Source: Clostridia bacterium (GTDB lineage Bacteria > Bacillota > Clostridia > Oscillospirales > Acutalibacteraceae). Taken from it: DNA of 64,000 nt. The notes under the pieces were generated by a model. The model saw nothing but the letters and a program-made list of their open reading frames with translations, was not told the origin of the DNA and ran no database searches. This document shows positions 41,242-49,546 of the stretch, piece by piece. The stretch lies in NCBI GenBank assembly GCA_017623615.1, contig JAGAOT010000013.1, positions 1 through 64,000 of the forward strand, written 5' to 3'. Every line of letters begins with the position of its first letter. The first letter of the stretch is position 1. A program made the position numbers and the translations under genes.

Positions 41242-41878
41242 AAAAGACGGGCTTGCCGTCTACATCTCACATCTTGACATGAATCGCTGTATGACAAGGG
41301 CGGTGCGCAGAGCGCAGATTCCGCTTTGGTATACAGAGGGCTTTAACCCCCACCCGTATATGACCTTTCTTATGCCTCTGCCTCTCGGTCAGGCAGGCTT
41401 GCGTGAGCCGCTTGATATTCGCATTGAGGATGATATGTCTTTCAAAGAAATCAAAAGCCGCCTGAATGCCGTTATGCCCGAGGGCATTGAAATTGTTGAC
41501 GTTGCAAAGCCCGTTTGCAAGCCCAACGAAATAGCGGCGGCGCAGTATGAAGCGGATGTGATTTTTGCAAGTGAAGAAGAAGCCGCGGCATTTGCTGACG
41601 GCGCGGCAAAAATAATCACTTCGGGCGTGCTCAACGCCGAAAAACGCAGTAAAAAGGGCATCAAAACGGTTAACCTTTGCGAATTGGTGCGCTCTTTTGA
41701 AGTCAGAGCGAACGGCAACACCGCATGCGTCAAAACCGTTCTCGCCGCGGGCAACACGGTTAACCTCAATGCGGAGCTGCTTTTGAATGCGCTTAACAAC
41801 TCTCTTTCGGCAAATCCTGAAAAGACTGTTATAGCAAGAACGGGTCTTTTGAGAGAAGATTTGAGCATTTTTGAATAA
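41216..41878 (+). CDS. TIGR03936/DUF2344 partner of the radical SAM protein
   Basis: A 220-residue protein starting MKSVRLWFKKDGLAVYISHL; the ATG at 41216 follows GGAGG by nine nucleotides and overlaps the end of the radical SAM gene by 26 bases. Family motifs are DMNRCMTRAVRRAQIPLWYT and EGFNPHPYMTFLMPLPLG. The protein has no known reaction; the strict pairing with TIGR03960 proteins, here coupled in translation and sometimes fused elsewhere, suggests one complex. It is the last gene of that pair; after it comes the leader of rplS. Confidence 0.92.
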   Translation: MKSVRLWFKKDGLAVYISHLDMNRCMTRAVRRAQIPLWYTEGFNPHPYMTFLMPLPLGQAGLREPLDIRIEDDMSFKEIKSRLNAVMPEGIEIVDVAKPVCKPNEIAAAQYEADVIFASEEEAAAFADGAAKIITSGVLNAEKRSKKGIKTVNLCELVRSFEVRANGNTACVKTVLAAGNTVNLNAELLLNALNNSLSANPEKTVIARTGLLREDLSIFE

Positions 41879-41955
41879 TTTTATATCGGAAATATAATAT
41901 AAATTCGGAAATTTGTTAAATTTTTCAAAACTTTACCGATTTCTCAAAAAAATGC

Positions 41956-41984
41956 TTGCATTCTTTAAAAAGTTATGATAATAT
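41956..41984 (+). promoter_or_regulatory. Sigma-A-type promoter of rplS
   Basis: TTGCAT (41956-41961), 17-nt spacer, TAATAT (41979-41984); predicted start near 41991, about 125 nt before the rplS ATG. Confidence 0.7.
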
Positions 41985-41990
41985 ATTACT

Positions 41991-42110
41991 CGCATTTGTG
42001 CCGTCATTAGAGATTTATCTCAAAGACGGGGTTTAATGCCAATAACATTAAAGCGGATGTTCCTCTTTTAGATATTCTCTATTATGAACACCTGAAAAAA
42101 TCGGAGGAAA
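41991..42110 (+). promoter_or_regulatory. Structured leader of rplS (possible L19 leader)
   Basis: The leader contains CCGTC (42001-42005) paired with GACGG (42024-42028) and a perfect hairpin TTTAATG/CATTAAA (42031-42037 with 42045-42051), then GGATGTTCCTC and a TTAGATATTCTCTATTATG stretch before the ribosome binding site. A Rfam L19 leader exists in Firmicutes; this leader has its position and rough size, but I could not align it. Confidence 0.5.
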
Positions 42111-42116
42111 TTTACA

Positions 42117-42461
42117 ATGGATGCACTCAAATTAATCGCACAGGATTCACTCAAATCCGAAGTTCCCGCAATCGAAGTTGGTGACACCGTTAAGGTTCAC
42201 GTTAAGATTCGCGAAGGTGACAAGGAAAGAATTCAGGTTTTCGAAGGCACTGTTATCGCTCGCAAGGGCTCAGGCATTTCCGAAACCTTCACAGTTCGCC
42301 GCGTTTCTTACGGCGTTGGTGTTGAAAGGGTATTCCCCGTTCACTCCCCCAACGTTGACAAGGTTGAAACTATCAGACACGGTCGTGTCCGCAGAAGCAA
42401 GCTTTATTACCTCAGAGACAGAGTCGGTAAGGCTGCAAAAGTTAAGGAACAGATTAGATAA
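42117..42461 (+). CDS. rplS: 50S ribosomal protein L19
   Basis: Ribosomal protein at the 30S-50S interface. The 114 residues match the family, with [20 protein letters not shown], the [18 protein letters not shown] block and the [18 protein letters not shown]-terminus. GGAGG lies eight nucleotides before the ATG. It is preceded by its own promoter and a structured leader, which may autoregulate it, and followed by a hairpin terminator. In most Firmicutes rplS is preceded by rimM-trmD and followed by lepB and rbgA; here only the downstream part of that order is kept. Confidence 0.98.
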   Translation: MDALKLIAQDSLKSEVPAIEVGDTVKVHVKIREGDKERIQVFEGTVIARKGSGISETFTVRRVSYGVGVERVFPVHSPNVDKVETIRHGRVRRSKLYYLRDRVGKAAKVKEQIR

Positions 42462-42471
42462 TGAGCATGAG

Positions 42472-42498
42472 GGTGTAACAATTTCACATTGTTACACC
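42472..42498 (+). terminator. Hairpin terminator after rplS
   Basis: GGTGTAACAAT (42472-42482) and ATTGTTACACC (42488-42498) pair perfectly around TTCAC; a TTTG-TTG tail follows. Confidence 0.7.
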
Positions 42499-42543
42499 TT
42501 TGTTGTTACTTTAATAAATTAATTACATTGAAAGGAGAGCATC

Positions 42544-43128
42544 ATGCGCAGGGTTGAAGAATTTTGGATTGAATTTAATCCTATCACAGTGACCGAAGAG
42601 CCCAAGGCTCCGTGGCACGCTTCGCTGATGTATGATGCAATCGAGTCCGTCAAAGGCGCTGTAATAGTTGTGTTTTTGATTTTCTCATTTGTTTTCAGAG
42701 CGGTCGGTGTTGACGGCGATTCAATGTATCCCACCCTAAAGGACGGCGACTGGGTTGCCGTTTCGGGTGTTACAACCGAAATTGACAGGGGCGACATAAT
42801 CGTTTCCACCCAGCCGTGGGAGCGCAATGTGCCGATAGTCAAGCGCGTTATTGCCGTTGGCGGCGACATGGTTGATATTGATTTTAACGCCAACGCGGTT
42901 TTTGTTAACGGCGTTAAGCTGAATGAGCCTTATATTGCGGAATTAACGAGGGTCAGCTATGATGTTGAATTTCCCGTTATCGTTGAGGAAGGCAAGCTTT
43001 TTGTTATGGGCGATAACCGCAATGTTTCTCTGGACAGCCGTTCAAGCAAGATAGGCTTGATTGACGAACGCTATGTTCTCGGCAAGGTGATTTTCAGAGT
43101 TTATCCGTCGTTTGACGGCGATTTTTAG
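42544..43128 (+). CDS. lepB: Signal peptidase I (first of a tandem pair)
   Basis: Cleaves signal peptides of exported proteins on the outer face of the membrane. The 194 residues have one membrane helix (about residues 38-54) and the Ser/Lys dyad of the family: Ser60 in GDSMYPTL and Lys100 in PIVKRVIAVGGD; box E is GDNRNVSLDSRSSKIG. AAAGGAGAGC lies before the ATG. The N-terminal 30 residues are cytosolic and unusual (acidic EFWIEFNPITVTEEP). A second signal peptidase follows 17 bases later, so the two form a cassette between rplS and rbgA. Confidence 0.96.
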   Translation: MRRVEEFWIEFNPITVTEEPKAPWHASLMYDAIESVKGAVIVVFLIFSFVFRAVGVDGDSMYPTLKDGDWVAVSGVTTEIDRGDIIVSTQPWERNVPIVKRVIAVGGDMVDIDFNANAVFVNGVKLNEPYIAELTRVSYDVEFPVIVEEGKLFVMGDNRNVSLDSRSSKIGLIDERYVLGKVIFRVYPSFDGDF

Positions 43129-43145
43129 GATAAAGGGTGATTAAT

Positions 43146-43700
43146 ATGAGCGAAAAGACAAAAGATACGGAAAAGGTCGGCGGTATTGTCGGACTCAGCT
43201 TTGATGTTGTTTCCGTTGCGGCATCGGCGATTATCGCGGTTGCGGTGGCTTTTATCTTTGCTTTCAGGGCAGTCGGAGTTGTCGGCAGTTCAATGGTGCC
43301 GACGCTTCATAATAATGACCGTCTTATTCTGACGGCATCATATTTTGAGCCGCAATACGGTGACATTGTTGTTACCTGCCAGCCTGCCAAATCCCCCGTT
43401 ATTGAAGATGTTCTTGTTAAAAGGATAATTGCCACAGAGGGGCAGACGGTTGATATCGATTTTGTCAAAGGTATTGTATATGTTGACGGTGAAGCGCTCG
43501 ACGAGCCTTATACTAACGAGCTGACATATAAAAATGAGGATTTTTCGGGCCCCGTAACAGTGCCGGAGGGTCACGTTTTTGTTATGGGTGACAACCGCAA
43601 CGCTTCAACCGACAGCCGAAGCAATCTTGTAGGCTTCATAAGAGAAGAATATATACTCGGAAAAGCTCTTTACAGAGTTAATCCTTTCACGAAATTTTAA
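43146..43700 (+). CDS. lepB: Signal peptidase I (second of a tandem pair)
   Basis: Another type I signal peptidase of 184 residues. The start is the ATG at 43146, six nucleotides after AAAGGGTG. One membrane helix spans residues about 22-42. The dyad is Ser49 in VGSSMVPTL and Lys92 in VLVKRIIATEG; box E is GDNRNASTDSRSN. It resembles the upstream copy in plan but not closely in sequence, so duplication is old or the two have diverged in substrate choice. It is followed after five bases by rbgA. Two or more LepB proteins are common in Firmicutes. Confidence 0.95.
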   Translation: MSEKTKDTEKVGGIVGLSFDVVSVAASAIIAVAVAFIFAFRAVGVVGSSMVPTLHNNDRLILTASYFEPQYGDIVVTCQPAKSPVIEDVLVKRIIATEGQTVDIDFVKGIVYVDGEALDEPYTNELTYKNEDFSGPVTVPEGHVFVMGDNRNASTDSRSNLVGFIREEYILGKALYRVNPFTKF

Positions 43701-43705
43701 AAGCT

Positions 43706-44557
43706 ATGAATGAAAAAATGACGGTTCAGTGGTTTCCGGGCCATATGGCGAAAACCCGCAGACTTATAAAAGAAAGCCTTTCGCTTGTTGATGCGGTTTG
43801 CGAAATCGTGGATGCAAGAATTCCCGAAAGCAGCAGGAATCCCGAGCTTGACGAAATCGTGGGTGCAAAGCCGCGAATAGTTTTGCTCAACAAATGTGAC
43901 CTTGCGGACGATAACGCAACCGCAAGAAAAATAAAAGAGCTTGCGGGCAGAGGAATAACGGCTTTGCCCGTTGACTGCAGAAGCGGCAAGGGGCTTGAAA
44001 AGTTTCAGCCCGCCGTGCGCGAAATATTAAAGGATAAAATAAAAGCCAACACAGAAAAGGGCATGGGCGGCAAGGCACTTCGTGTTATGGTTGTGGGCAT
44101 TCCCAACACGGGCAAATCTTCGTTTATTAACCGAATGGCGGGCAAAAACCGCGCAAAGGTTGCGGACAAGCCCGGCGTTACCCGCGGCAACCAATGGTTT
44201 GCAATAGGCTCGGGAATTGAACTTTTGGATACTCCCGGTGTGCTTTGGCCGAAATTTGAGGACCCCGAGGTGGGCTTCAAACTTGCGTTTATCGGCTCTG
44301 TTAAGGATGAAATTCTCGACAGCCAGGAAATTGCTGTCAGGCTTTTAAAAGTTATGCAGGTCAATTATCCGCAAAGGCTTACCGAAAGATATAAAATATC
44401 CGATTTTGAAGAACTTGAGCCTTATGAGCTTTTGGAGCTTATCGGCGCAAAACGCGGTATGCTCATAAAAGGCGGAGAAACGGATACGGAGAGAGCGGCG
44501 GTAATGCTGCTTGATGAATACAGAGCGGGCAAGCTCGGAAAGCTGACGCTCGATTAA
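43706..44557 (+). CDS. rbgA: Ribosome biogenesis GTPase RbgA (YlqF)
   Basis: Circularly permuted GTPase that helps finish the 50S subunit. The 283 residues carry the permuted motif order: G4 NKCDLAD (about residue 62), G1 GIPNTGKSS (about 132), then G3 DTPG (about 175). It starts MNEKMTVQWFPGHMAKTRRL, the diagnostic WFPGHMAK start. The Shine-Dalgarno sequence is weak and the start lies five bases after the lepB stop, so it probably depends on translational coupling. The order rplS-lepB-rbgA-rnhB is a conserved Firmicutes neighbourhood, here with a CapA-like gene inserted after rbgA. Confidence 0.97.
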   Translation: MNEKMTVQWFPGHMAKTRRLIKESLSLVDAVCEIVDARIPESSRNPELDEIVGAKPRIVLLNKCDLADDNATARKIKELAGRGITALPVDCRSGKGLEKFQPAVREILKDKIKANTEKGMGGKALRVMVVGIPNTGKSSFINRMAGKNRAKVADKPGVTRGNQWFAIGSGIELLDTPGVLWPKFEDPEVGFKLAFIGSVKDEILDSQEIAVRLLKVMQVNYPQRLTERYKISDFEELEPYELLELIGAKRGMLIKGGETDTERAAVMLLDEYRAGKLGKLTLD

Positions 44558-44570
44558 AGGGGGCAGAAAA

Positions 44571-45752
44571 ATGAGAAAGAAAATGGCGATTTTTATTGCC
44601 GTTATTCTGGTGCTTGATGTTTTTGCGCTCGGCGTTATATTTTTCACAAGAAACACTTCAAATCTTAATATAAACTCAAATGCCGTTCCCGGCTCCGACC
44701 CCGCAACAACAGAGCAGCAGGAGCTGTTTTCACGCGTCAGCTTTGTGGCTGTCGGTGATAATCTTATTCATAAGCCGATTTATAATCAGGCGGCGGCAAG
44801 AACGGCAAACGGCTATGATTTTGCATATGCTTACGAAAAATTTGCAGAAATAATTGCCGAGCCGGATGTTGCAATCCTGAATCAGGAAACGATTATTTCG
44901 CAGGAACACAATGTTTCAAGTTATCCGATGTTTAATTCGCCCGTTGAGCTTGGCGAAGAAATGCTTGATTTGGGCTTTGATGTTTTTAATATCGCCACCA
45001 ACCATTCGATTGACTGCGGTGAAAAAGGCTTGATTTCCGCGATAAATTTCTGGAAAAGCAAGGAAGCGATAACAAGCGGCGCATACCTCAATCAAGAGGA
45101 TTATTCAAATATCCCCATGCATGAGGTCAACGGCGTTAAAATAGCCTATATCAGTTTCACGGAGTCCACAAACGGGCTTTCTCTGCCTGAGGACACCGAG
45201 GTTATTCTTGTCAGGGCGAGCGAAGAAACCCGTCTTCAGCAAAGGATAGCCGATGCCAAAGAGATTGCAGATTTGGTTGTTGTCAGCGCGCATTGGGGAA
45301 ATGAATACACTCATGAGCCCACAGAGGCGCAGCGCACCTTGGCTCAAAAGCTTGCGTCTTGGGGTGCGGATGTCATTATCGGCACTCACCCGCATGTTAT
45401 CCAGCCCGTTGAATATATAACCAATCCCGACGGCAGCAAAACGCTTGTTGCCTATTCTCTCGGCAACTTCATTTCCGCACAGGACAGAGGACCGAGAATG
45501 CTTGGCGGCGTTTTGAATTTTGAAATAGTTATCAATAACGCAACGAGAGAGGCTTCTTTTGAAAACGTTAGATTTTCGGGCGTTGTTACTCACTACGGCT
45601 ACAGCTATTCCAATTTAAGGATTTATCCGCTTGCGGATTACACCGAAGAGCTTGCTTCAAAGCACGGAGTTTTGGATAAGACCTCGGATTTCAGCCTGCA
45701 GTATCTTTATGATATTATGAATAAGGTTATAGACAAGCAGTTTCTTCAATAA
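44571..45752 (+). CDS. CapA-family (poly-gamma-glutamate synthesis type) metallophosphatase
   Basis: A 393-residue protein with an N-terminal membrane segment (IFIAVILVLDVFALGVIFFT, residues 6-25), expected to stand outside the cell. The CapA phosphoesterase-like core shows FVAVGDNLIHKPIYNQ, IATNHSIDCGEKG, VVVSAHWGNEYTHEPTEAQR and IIGTHPHVIQPVEY, with the metal-ligand residues of the calcineurin fold. Other genes for poly-gamma-glutamate synthesis are not visible, so a general cell-envelope role is as likely. GGGGG precedes the ATG. It interrupts the usual rbgA-rnhB order. Confidence 0.9.
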   Translation: MRKKMAIFIAVILVLDVFALGVIFFTRNTSNLNINSNAVPGSDPATTEQQELFSRVSFVAVGDNLIHKPIYNQAAARTANGYDFAYAYEKFAEIIAEPDVAILNQETIISQEHNVSSYPMFNSPVELGEEMLDLGFDVFNIATNHSIDCGEKGLISAINFWKSKEAITSGAYLNQEDYSNIPMHEVNGVKIAYISFTESTNGLSLPEDTEVILVRASEETRLQQRIADAKEIADLVVVSAHWGNEYTHEPTEAQRTLAQKLASWGADVIIGTHPHVIQPVEYITNPDGSKTLVAYSLGNFISAQDRGPRMLGGVLNFEIVINNATREASFENVRFSGVVTHYGYSYSNLRIYPLADYTEELASKHGVLDKTSDFSLQYLYDIMNKVIDKQFLQ

Positions 45753-45820
45753 AATGTAACGGACTGTATCGGCGGCGATTGGCTTGCCGTGCAGTCCTTT
45801 TACCGTTTGGAGGGTTAAAC

Positions 45821-46426
45821 ATGGATTTTGAGTATGAATTAAGCGCAAAAAACAGAGGGTTCAATGCTGTTTGCGGCGTTGACGAAGCAGGCAGAGGACC
45901 TTTGGCGGGTCCCGTTTTTGCCGCGGCGGTTATTCTGCCCGACGGCTGTGAAATTGAAGGCTTGAATGACTCGAAAAAGCTTTCCGAAAAAAAGCGAGAG
46001 GCTCTTTTTGATGTTATAAAAGAAAAGGCGATAAGCTGGAGCGTTGCAAGCGTTGATGAAAAAATTATTGACGAGATAAATATTTTGCAGGCAACATATC
46101 TTGCAATGAAAAACGCCGTTGAGGGTCTTGATGTGCCTGCCGATTACGCTCTGATTGACGGCAACAGAATGCCGCCTCTTTCGATAAATGGCGAAACGGT
46201 TGTTAAGGGCGATGCAAAAAGCATGTCAATCGCCGCCGCTTCAATTCTTGCAAAGGTCAGCAGAGACAGATTCATGCTGGAGCTTGATGCGAAATATCCG
46301 CAGTATCAGTTTGCAAAGCACAAGGGCTACGGCACAAAGCTGCATTATGAAATGCTCACGGAGCACGGAATTTCCGACTGTCACCGTATGACGTTTCTCA
46401 AATCGTTTATCGGTGAAAAGAAATGA
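45821..46426 (+). CDS. rnhB: Ribonuclease HII
   Basis: Cleaves RNA in RNA/DNA hybrids and at single ribonucleotides in DNA. The start is the ATG at 45821, five nucleotides after GGAGGG; a longer frame upstream is rejected. The 201 residues include GVDEAGRGPLAGPV with catalytic Asp21 and Glu22, LIDGN at about 115, VVKGDAKSMSIAAASILAKV and the C-terminal HRMTFLKSFI. It is coupled to yraN by a four-base ATGA overlap. Position after rbgA matches the conserved Firmicutes cluster. Confidence 0.97.
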   Translation: MDFEYELSAKNRGFNAVCGVDEAGRGPLAGPVFAAAVILPDGCEIEGLNDSKKLSEKKREALFDVIKEKAISWSVASVDEKIIDEINILQATYLAMKNAVEGLDVPADYALIDGNRMPPLSINGETVVKGDAKSMSIAAASILAKVSRDRFMLELDAKYPQYQFAKHKGYGTKLHYEMLTEHGISDCHRMTFLKSFIGEKK

Positions 46427-46776
46427 TAAAGAATAAAACGGGCGTATGGGGCGAAATATATGCCGCGCGTTATCTTCGCGATAACGGATACGCAATCCTT
46501 TCCTCAAACTATGTCTGCCGCTTCGGCGAAATTGATATTGTTGCCTCAAAAAACCAAACGGTATGTTTTGTAGAGGTTAAAACAAGAAACGAAAAAACAG
46601 ATATTCGACCCATGGAAGCGGTTGATGAGGGCAAGCGTCAGAGGGTGGAAATGGCGGCAAAAAGCTTTCTTTCAATCGCCAAAATAAAGAGTGAGATGCG
46701 CTTTGACGTGTGCGAGGTTTTGGTTGATGACAACAACTCGCTTTGCAGCATAAACTATATCAAAAATGCATTTTAG
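46423..46776 (+). CDS. UPF0102 (YraN) family protein
   Basis: A 117-residue protein with the endonuclease-like fold of UPF0102: it contains GVWGEIYAARYLRDNGYAIL, then NYVCRFGEIDIVASKNQTVC and FVEVKTRN, where the Asp and Glu-x-Lys of the PD-(D/E)XK family are kept. Its start overlaps the rnhB stop (ATGA), and rnhB-yraN pairing is widely conserved. No activity is established; a Holliday-junction or repair role is presumed from the fold. Confidence 0.93.
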   Translation: MIKNKTGVWGEIYAARYLRDNGYAILSSNYVCRFGEIDIVASKNQTVCFVEVKTRNEKTDIRPMEAVDEGKRQRVEMAAKSFLSIAKIKSEMRFDVCEVLVDDNNSLCSINYIKNAF

Positions 46777-46784
46777 GTGACGTT

Positions 46785-47750
46785 ATGAGGCTTTTTGATT
46801 TGCATTGTGACACGGCGGGGGAGTGTTACAACCAAAAAATCCCCCTCAATTTAAATGATTTACATATTGACTTGCGTAAAGGTGAATGCCTTGACAAATG
46901 GCAGCAGTTTTTTGCGGTTTGGATTCCCGACTCGTTCCGCGGAAAAGCTGCACTCGATTATTTCGAAAGAGTATTGCTGAATTTAAAAAACGAAATATCG
47001 CAAAACAATGACAAAATTCAATTATATCAAGGCTTTTCTGCTTTGAAAGAAGAACATAAGACAGGTGAATGCAAGGCGTTTTTAGCGGTTGAGGGTGGCT
47101 CTCCGTTCGCTTTTGACGCAGGTGCACGGCTTGCAAAAGAGTATAATGTAAAGCTGATTACCTTGACATGGAATGCCGAAAATGAGCTCGGCTTCGGCTG
47201 CCAATCGGGCAGCGATGCGGGGCTTAAACCTGCGGGGAAATCGCTTTTGCGCGATATGCGCGATCTGAAAATAGCCGCCGATGTTTCGCATCTCAACCGA
47301 GCGGGCTTTTATGATGCTGTTTCAAGCGGAGCGGCAGTTATTGCATCGCATTCCAACTGCGAAAGCGTGCTCATCAAAACCCGAAAGGACAGCGAGGATA
47401 AATTTTTCGCCTGCCGCAGAAGCCTTAACGATGAGCAGATAAAATTGCTTATCGAATGCCGAGGATTGATTGGCATTAATTTTTGCCGAAGCTTCCTCGG
47501 CGATTACGGCGACGACGGCTTTGAAGCGATTTACCGCCACATGGCGCATATTCTTGATTTGGGCGGCGAAAATGTTTTGGCGATAGGTTCGGATTTTGAC
47601 GGCTGTGAAATCAATCCCTGTCTTGCGGGTGTTGACAAAATGCCAGATTTGGCAGCTTTTTTGAGCTCAAAAGGCATGCAAGAAGAACTAATTGATAAAA
47701 TTTTCTTCAAAAATGCCGATAACTTCTTCAAAAACATTTTACAACAGTAA
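46785..47750 (+). CDS. Membrane dipeptidase (M19, renal dipeptidase family)
   Basis: A 321-residue zinc dipeptidase expected to hydrolyse dipeptides, in some members with D-residues. The ATG at 46785 follows AGGTG by about six nucleotides. It starts MRLFDLHCDTAGECYNQKI, giving the H-x-D zinc ligands; AVEGGSPF supplies the bridging Glu, and SHLNRAGFYDAV and ASHSNCESV the two further His; GSDFDGCEINP is the C-terminal substrate contact. No signal peptide is present, so it is cytosolic. It follows yraN by eight bases and is followed by a promoter for thrC. Confidence 0.92.
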   Translation: MRLFDLHCDTAGECYNQKIPLNLNDLHIDLRKGECLDKWQQFFAVWIPDSFRGKAALDYFERVLLNLKNEISQNNDKIQLYQGFSALKEEHKTGECKAFLAVEGGSPFAFDAGARLAKEYNVKLITLTWNAENELGFGCQSGSDAGLKPAGKSLLRDMRDLKIAADVSHLNRAGFYDAVSSGAAVIASHSNCESVLIKTRKDSEDKFFACRRSLNDEQIKLLIECRGLIGINFCRSFLGDYGDDGFEAIYRHMAHILDLGGENVLAIGSDFDGCEINPCLAGVDKMPDLAAFLSSKGMQEELIDKIFFKNADNFFKNILQQ

Positions 47751-47766
47751 AAATATATGTTATAAT
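47738..47766 (+). promoter_or_regulatory. Sigma-A-type promoter of thrC
   Basis: TTTACA (47738-47743), 17-nt spacer, TATAAT (47761-47766). The -35 overlaps the 3' end of the dipeptidase gene. Confidence 0.78.
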
Positions 47767-47802
47767 ATTTTGAATTACTTTTTCCGAAAAGGATGATGTT
47801 GA

Positions 47803-49287
47803 ATGAATTATGTAAGCACAAGAGATACTGCGGTTAAAGTTACGGCTTCGCAGGCGATAACCAAGGGCATTTCTTCCGAGGGCGGTCTTTTTGTTCCCGA
47901 AAATCTTCCCAAGGTCGCAATGAGCGAAATCGAAAAAATCGCAGGGCTTGATTATATCGGCAGAGCAAAGGCAATACTTTCTCTGTTTTTGACCGACTTC
48001 ACCGAAGCTGAGGTTGATTCCTGCGTTAAAGGCGCATATGAAACGGGCTTTTCAAGCGAAAAGGTTGCACCCCTTGCCAAAATTGAGGACGGTGTTCACA
48101 TCCTTGAGCTTTTCAAAGGTCCCACCTGCGCATTCAAGGACATGGCTCTCCAGATTCTTCCCAGACTTCTCACGGTTTCCAGCGGCAAGGCTGCAAAGGG
48201 CACAAAAATCGTTATTCTTGTTGCAACATCGGGTGACACCGGCAAGGCAGCGCTTGAGGGCTTCAAGGATGTTGAAAATACTCAAATCCTTGTTTTCTAT
48301 CCCAGCGACGGCGTAAGCCCCATGCAGAAGCTTCAGATGTGCACTCAGGAGGGCAATAACGTTTCTGTTTGCGCTATTGAGGGTAATTTTGACGATGCAC
48401 AGAGCGGCGTTAAGCGAATTTTCACCGATAAGGCTATCGCCGAAAAGCTTGCCGAAAATTCAATGGCATTTTCTTCAGCCAACTCAATCAACTGGGGCAG
48501 ACTTTGCCCGCAGATTGTTTATTATTTCTCGGCTTACTGTGATTTGCTTGCAAGCGGCGAAATCAAGGCGGGCGACGCGATAAATATTGTTGTTCCCACG
48601 GGCAACTTCGGCAACATCCTTGCCGCATACTATGCAAAGGAAATGGGTCTGCCCGTAAAGAAGCTTATCTGCGCTTCAAACAGCAACTCCGTTCTCACCG
48701 AGTTCCTCACAACCGGTGTTTATAACAGAAACCGAGAGTTCTTCACAACAATTTCTCCCTCCATGGATATCCTTATTTCAAGCAACCTTGAAAGACTTCT
48801 TTATTCAATGGCGGGCAGCGAAAATGTTACTTCATGGATGAAACAGCTTTCCGAAAACGGCAAATATGAGGTTGATGCGGATACTCTCGCAAAAATCAAG
48901 GCTGAATTTGCCGCAGGCTGCTGCAACGATGATGAAACAAAGGCAACAATCGCAAAAATCTTTAAGGAAAAGAATTATCTTTGCGATACTCATACAGCCG
49001 TTGCGGTTAAGGTATACTACGATTATAAAGCCGAAACGGGCGACAACACTCCCGCTGTTATCGCTTCAACTGCAAGCCCGTTCAAATTCAGCGCAGCCGT
49101 TCTTGAGGCGGTTGACGGCAAGAACAATAATCTTGACGAATTTGAGATGGTTGAACGCCTTGCCGAGGTAACGGGCGAAAGCTGCCCCGAGCAGCTTGCA
49201 AACCTGCGCGAAAAGGCTGTCAGATTTGACGGCTGCTGCTCAAAGGACAGCATGGACGGCGTAGTATTTAATATGCTTGGTATTTAA
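47803..49287 (+). CDS. thrC: Threonine synthase
   Basis: Converts O-phosphohomoserine to threonine with pyridoxal phosphate. The 494 residues match the long (fungal/gram-negative type) class: it starts MNYVSTRDTAVKVTASQAIT, with the PLP-binding Lys112 in TCAFKDMALQ, the SANSINWGRLCPQ motif and PTGNFGN. GGATGATG precedes the ATG. The 3' end overlaps by four bases the convergent DUF1540 gene. No other threonine-pathway gene (hom, thrB) lies nearby. The long class is usual in Clostridia and in proteobacteria. Confidence 0.96.
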   Translation: MNYVSTRDTAVKVTASQAITKGISSEGGLFVPENLPKVAMSEIEKIAGLDYIGRAKAILSLFLTDFTEAEVDSCVKGAYETGFSSEKVAPLAKIEDGVHILELFKGPTCAFKDMALQILPRLLTVSSGKAAKGTKIVILVATSGDTGKAALEGFKDVENTQILVFYPSDGVSPMQKLQMCTQEGNNVSVCAIEGNFDDAQSGVKRIFTDKAIAEKLAENSMAFSSANSINWGRLCPQIVYYFSAYCDLLASGEIKAGDAINIVVPTGNFGNILAAYYAKEMGLPVKKLICASNSNSVLTEFLTTGVYNRNREFFTTISPSMDILISSNLERLLYSMAGSENVTSWMKQLSENGKYEVDADTLAKIKAEFAAGCCNDDETKATIAKIFKEKNYLCDTHTAVAVKVYYDYKAETGDNTPAVIASTASPFKFSAAVLEAVDGKNNNLDEFEMVERLAEVTGESCPEQLANLREKAVRFDGCCSKDSMDGVVFNMLGI

Positions 49288-49457
49288 TAAGTGTCAACGG
49301 CTTTGTCGTTGAGCTTAAAGGTTGAGCACTGTGTTTCGCCGCATTTGCATGCGGAGGAATTGCCAACCTCGATGCTGCCTGCGGTGCAGGCTGTGTCGCC
49401 CTTGTGATAAACGCAATTTTTTGCAAAGCATGTGATTTCATTTATCTTTTTGTCCAT
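49284..49457 (-). CDS. DUF1540-domain mini-protein
   Basis: A 57-residue protein in the gap between thrC and the phosphoesterase, found by reading the minus strand. It starts MDKKINEITCFAKNCVYHKG and contains CTAGSIEVG and KCGETQCSTFKL, the Cys pattern of DUF1540 (Cys-x4-Cys, then Cys-x(n)-Cys-x-Cys-x4-Cys). AAAGGAG lies nine nucleotides before the ATG. DUF1540 proteins are typical of Clostridia, carry one or two copies of this Cys motif and presumably bind metal; their role is unknown. The stop overlaps the thrC stop by four bases on the opposite strand; the start is divergent from the phosphoesterase. Confidence 0.88.
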   Translation of the reverse strand: MDKKINEITCFAKNCVYHKGDTACTAGSIEVGNSSACKCGETQCSTFKLNDKAVDTY

Positions 49458-49546
49458 TTTCGTTTTCTCCTTTCGGTTATTGCGGATTTCTCCGTAATAA
49501 TATTATGGACAGCATGCACTCAATTATTTTTGGAAAGGATATGTCT

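Noticed and set aside
41879..42116. T-box or amino-acid riboswitch before rplS
   Set aside because: No T-box core sequence or anti-terminator; the gene is ribosomal.
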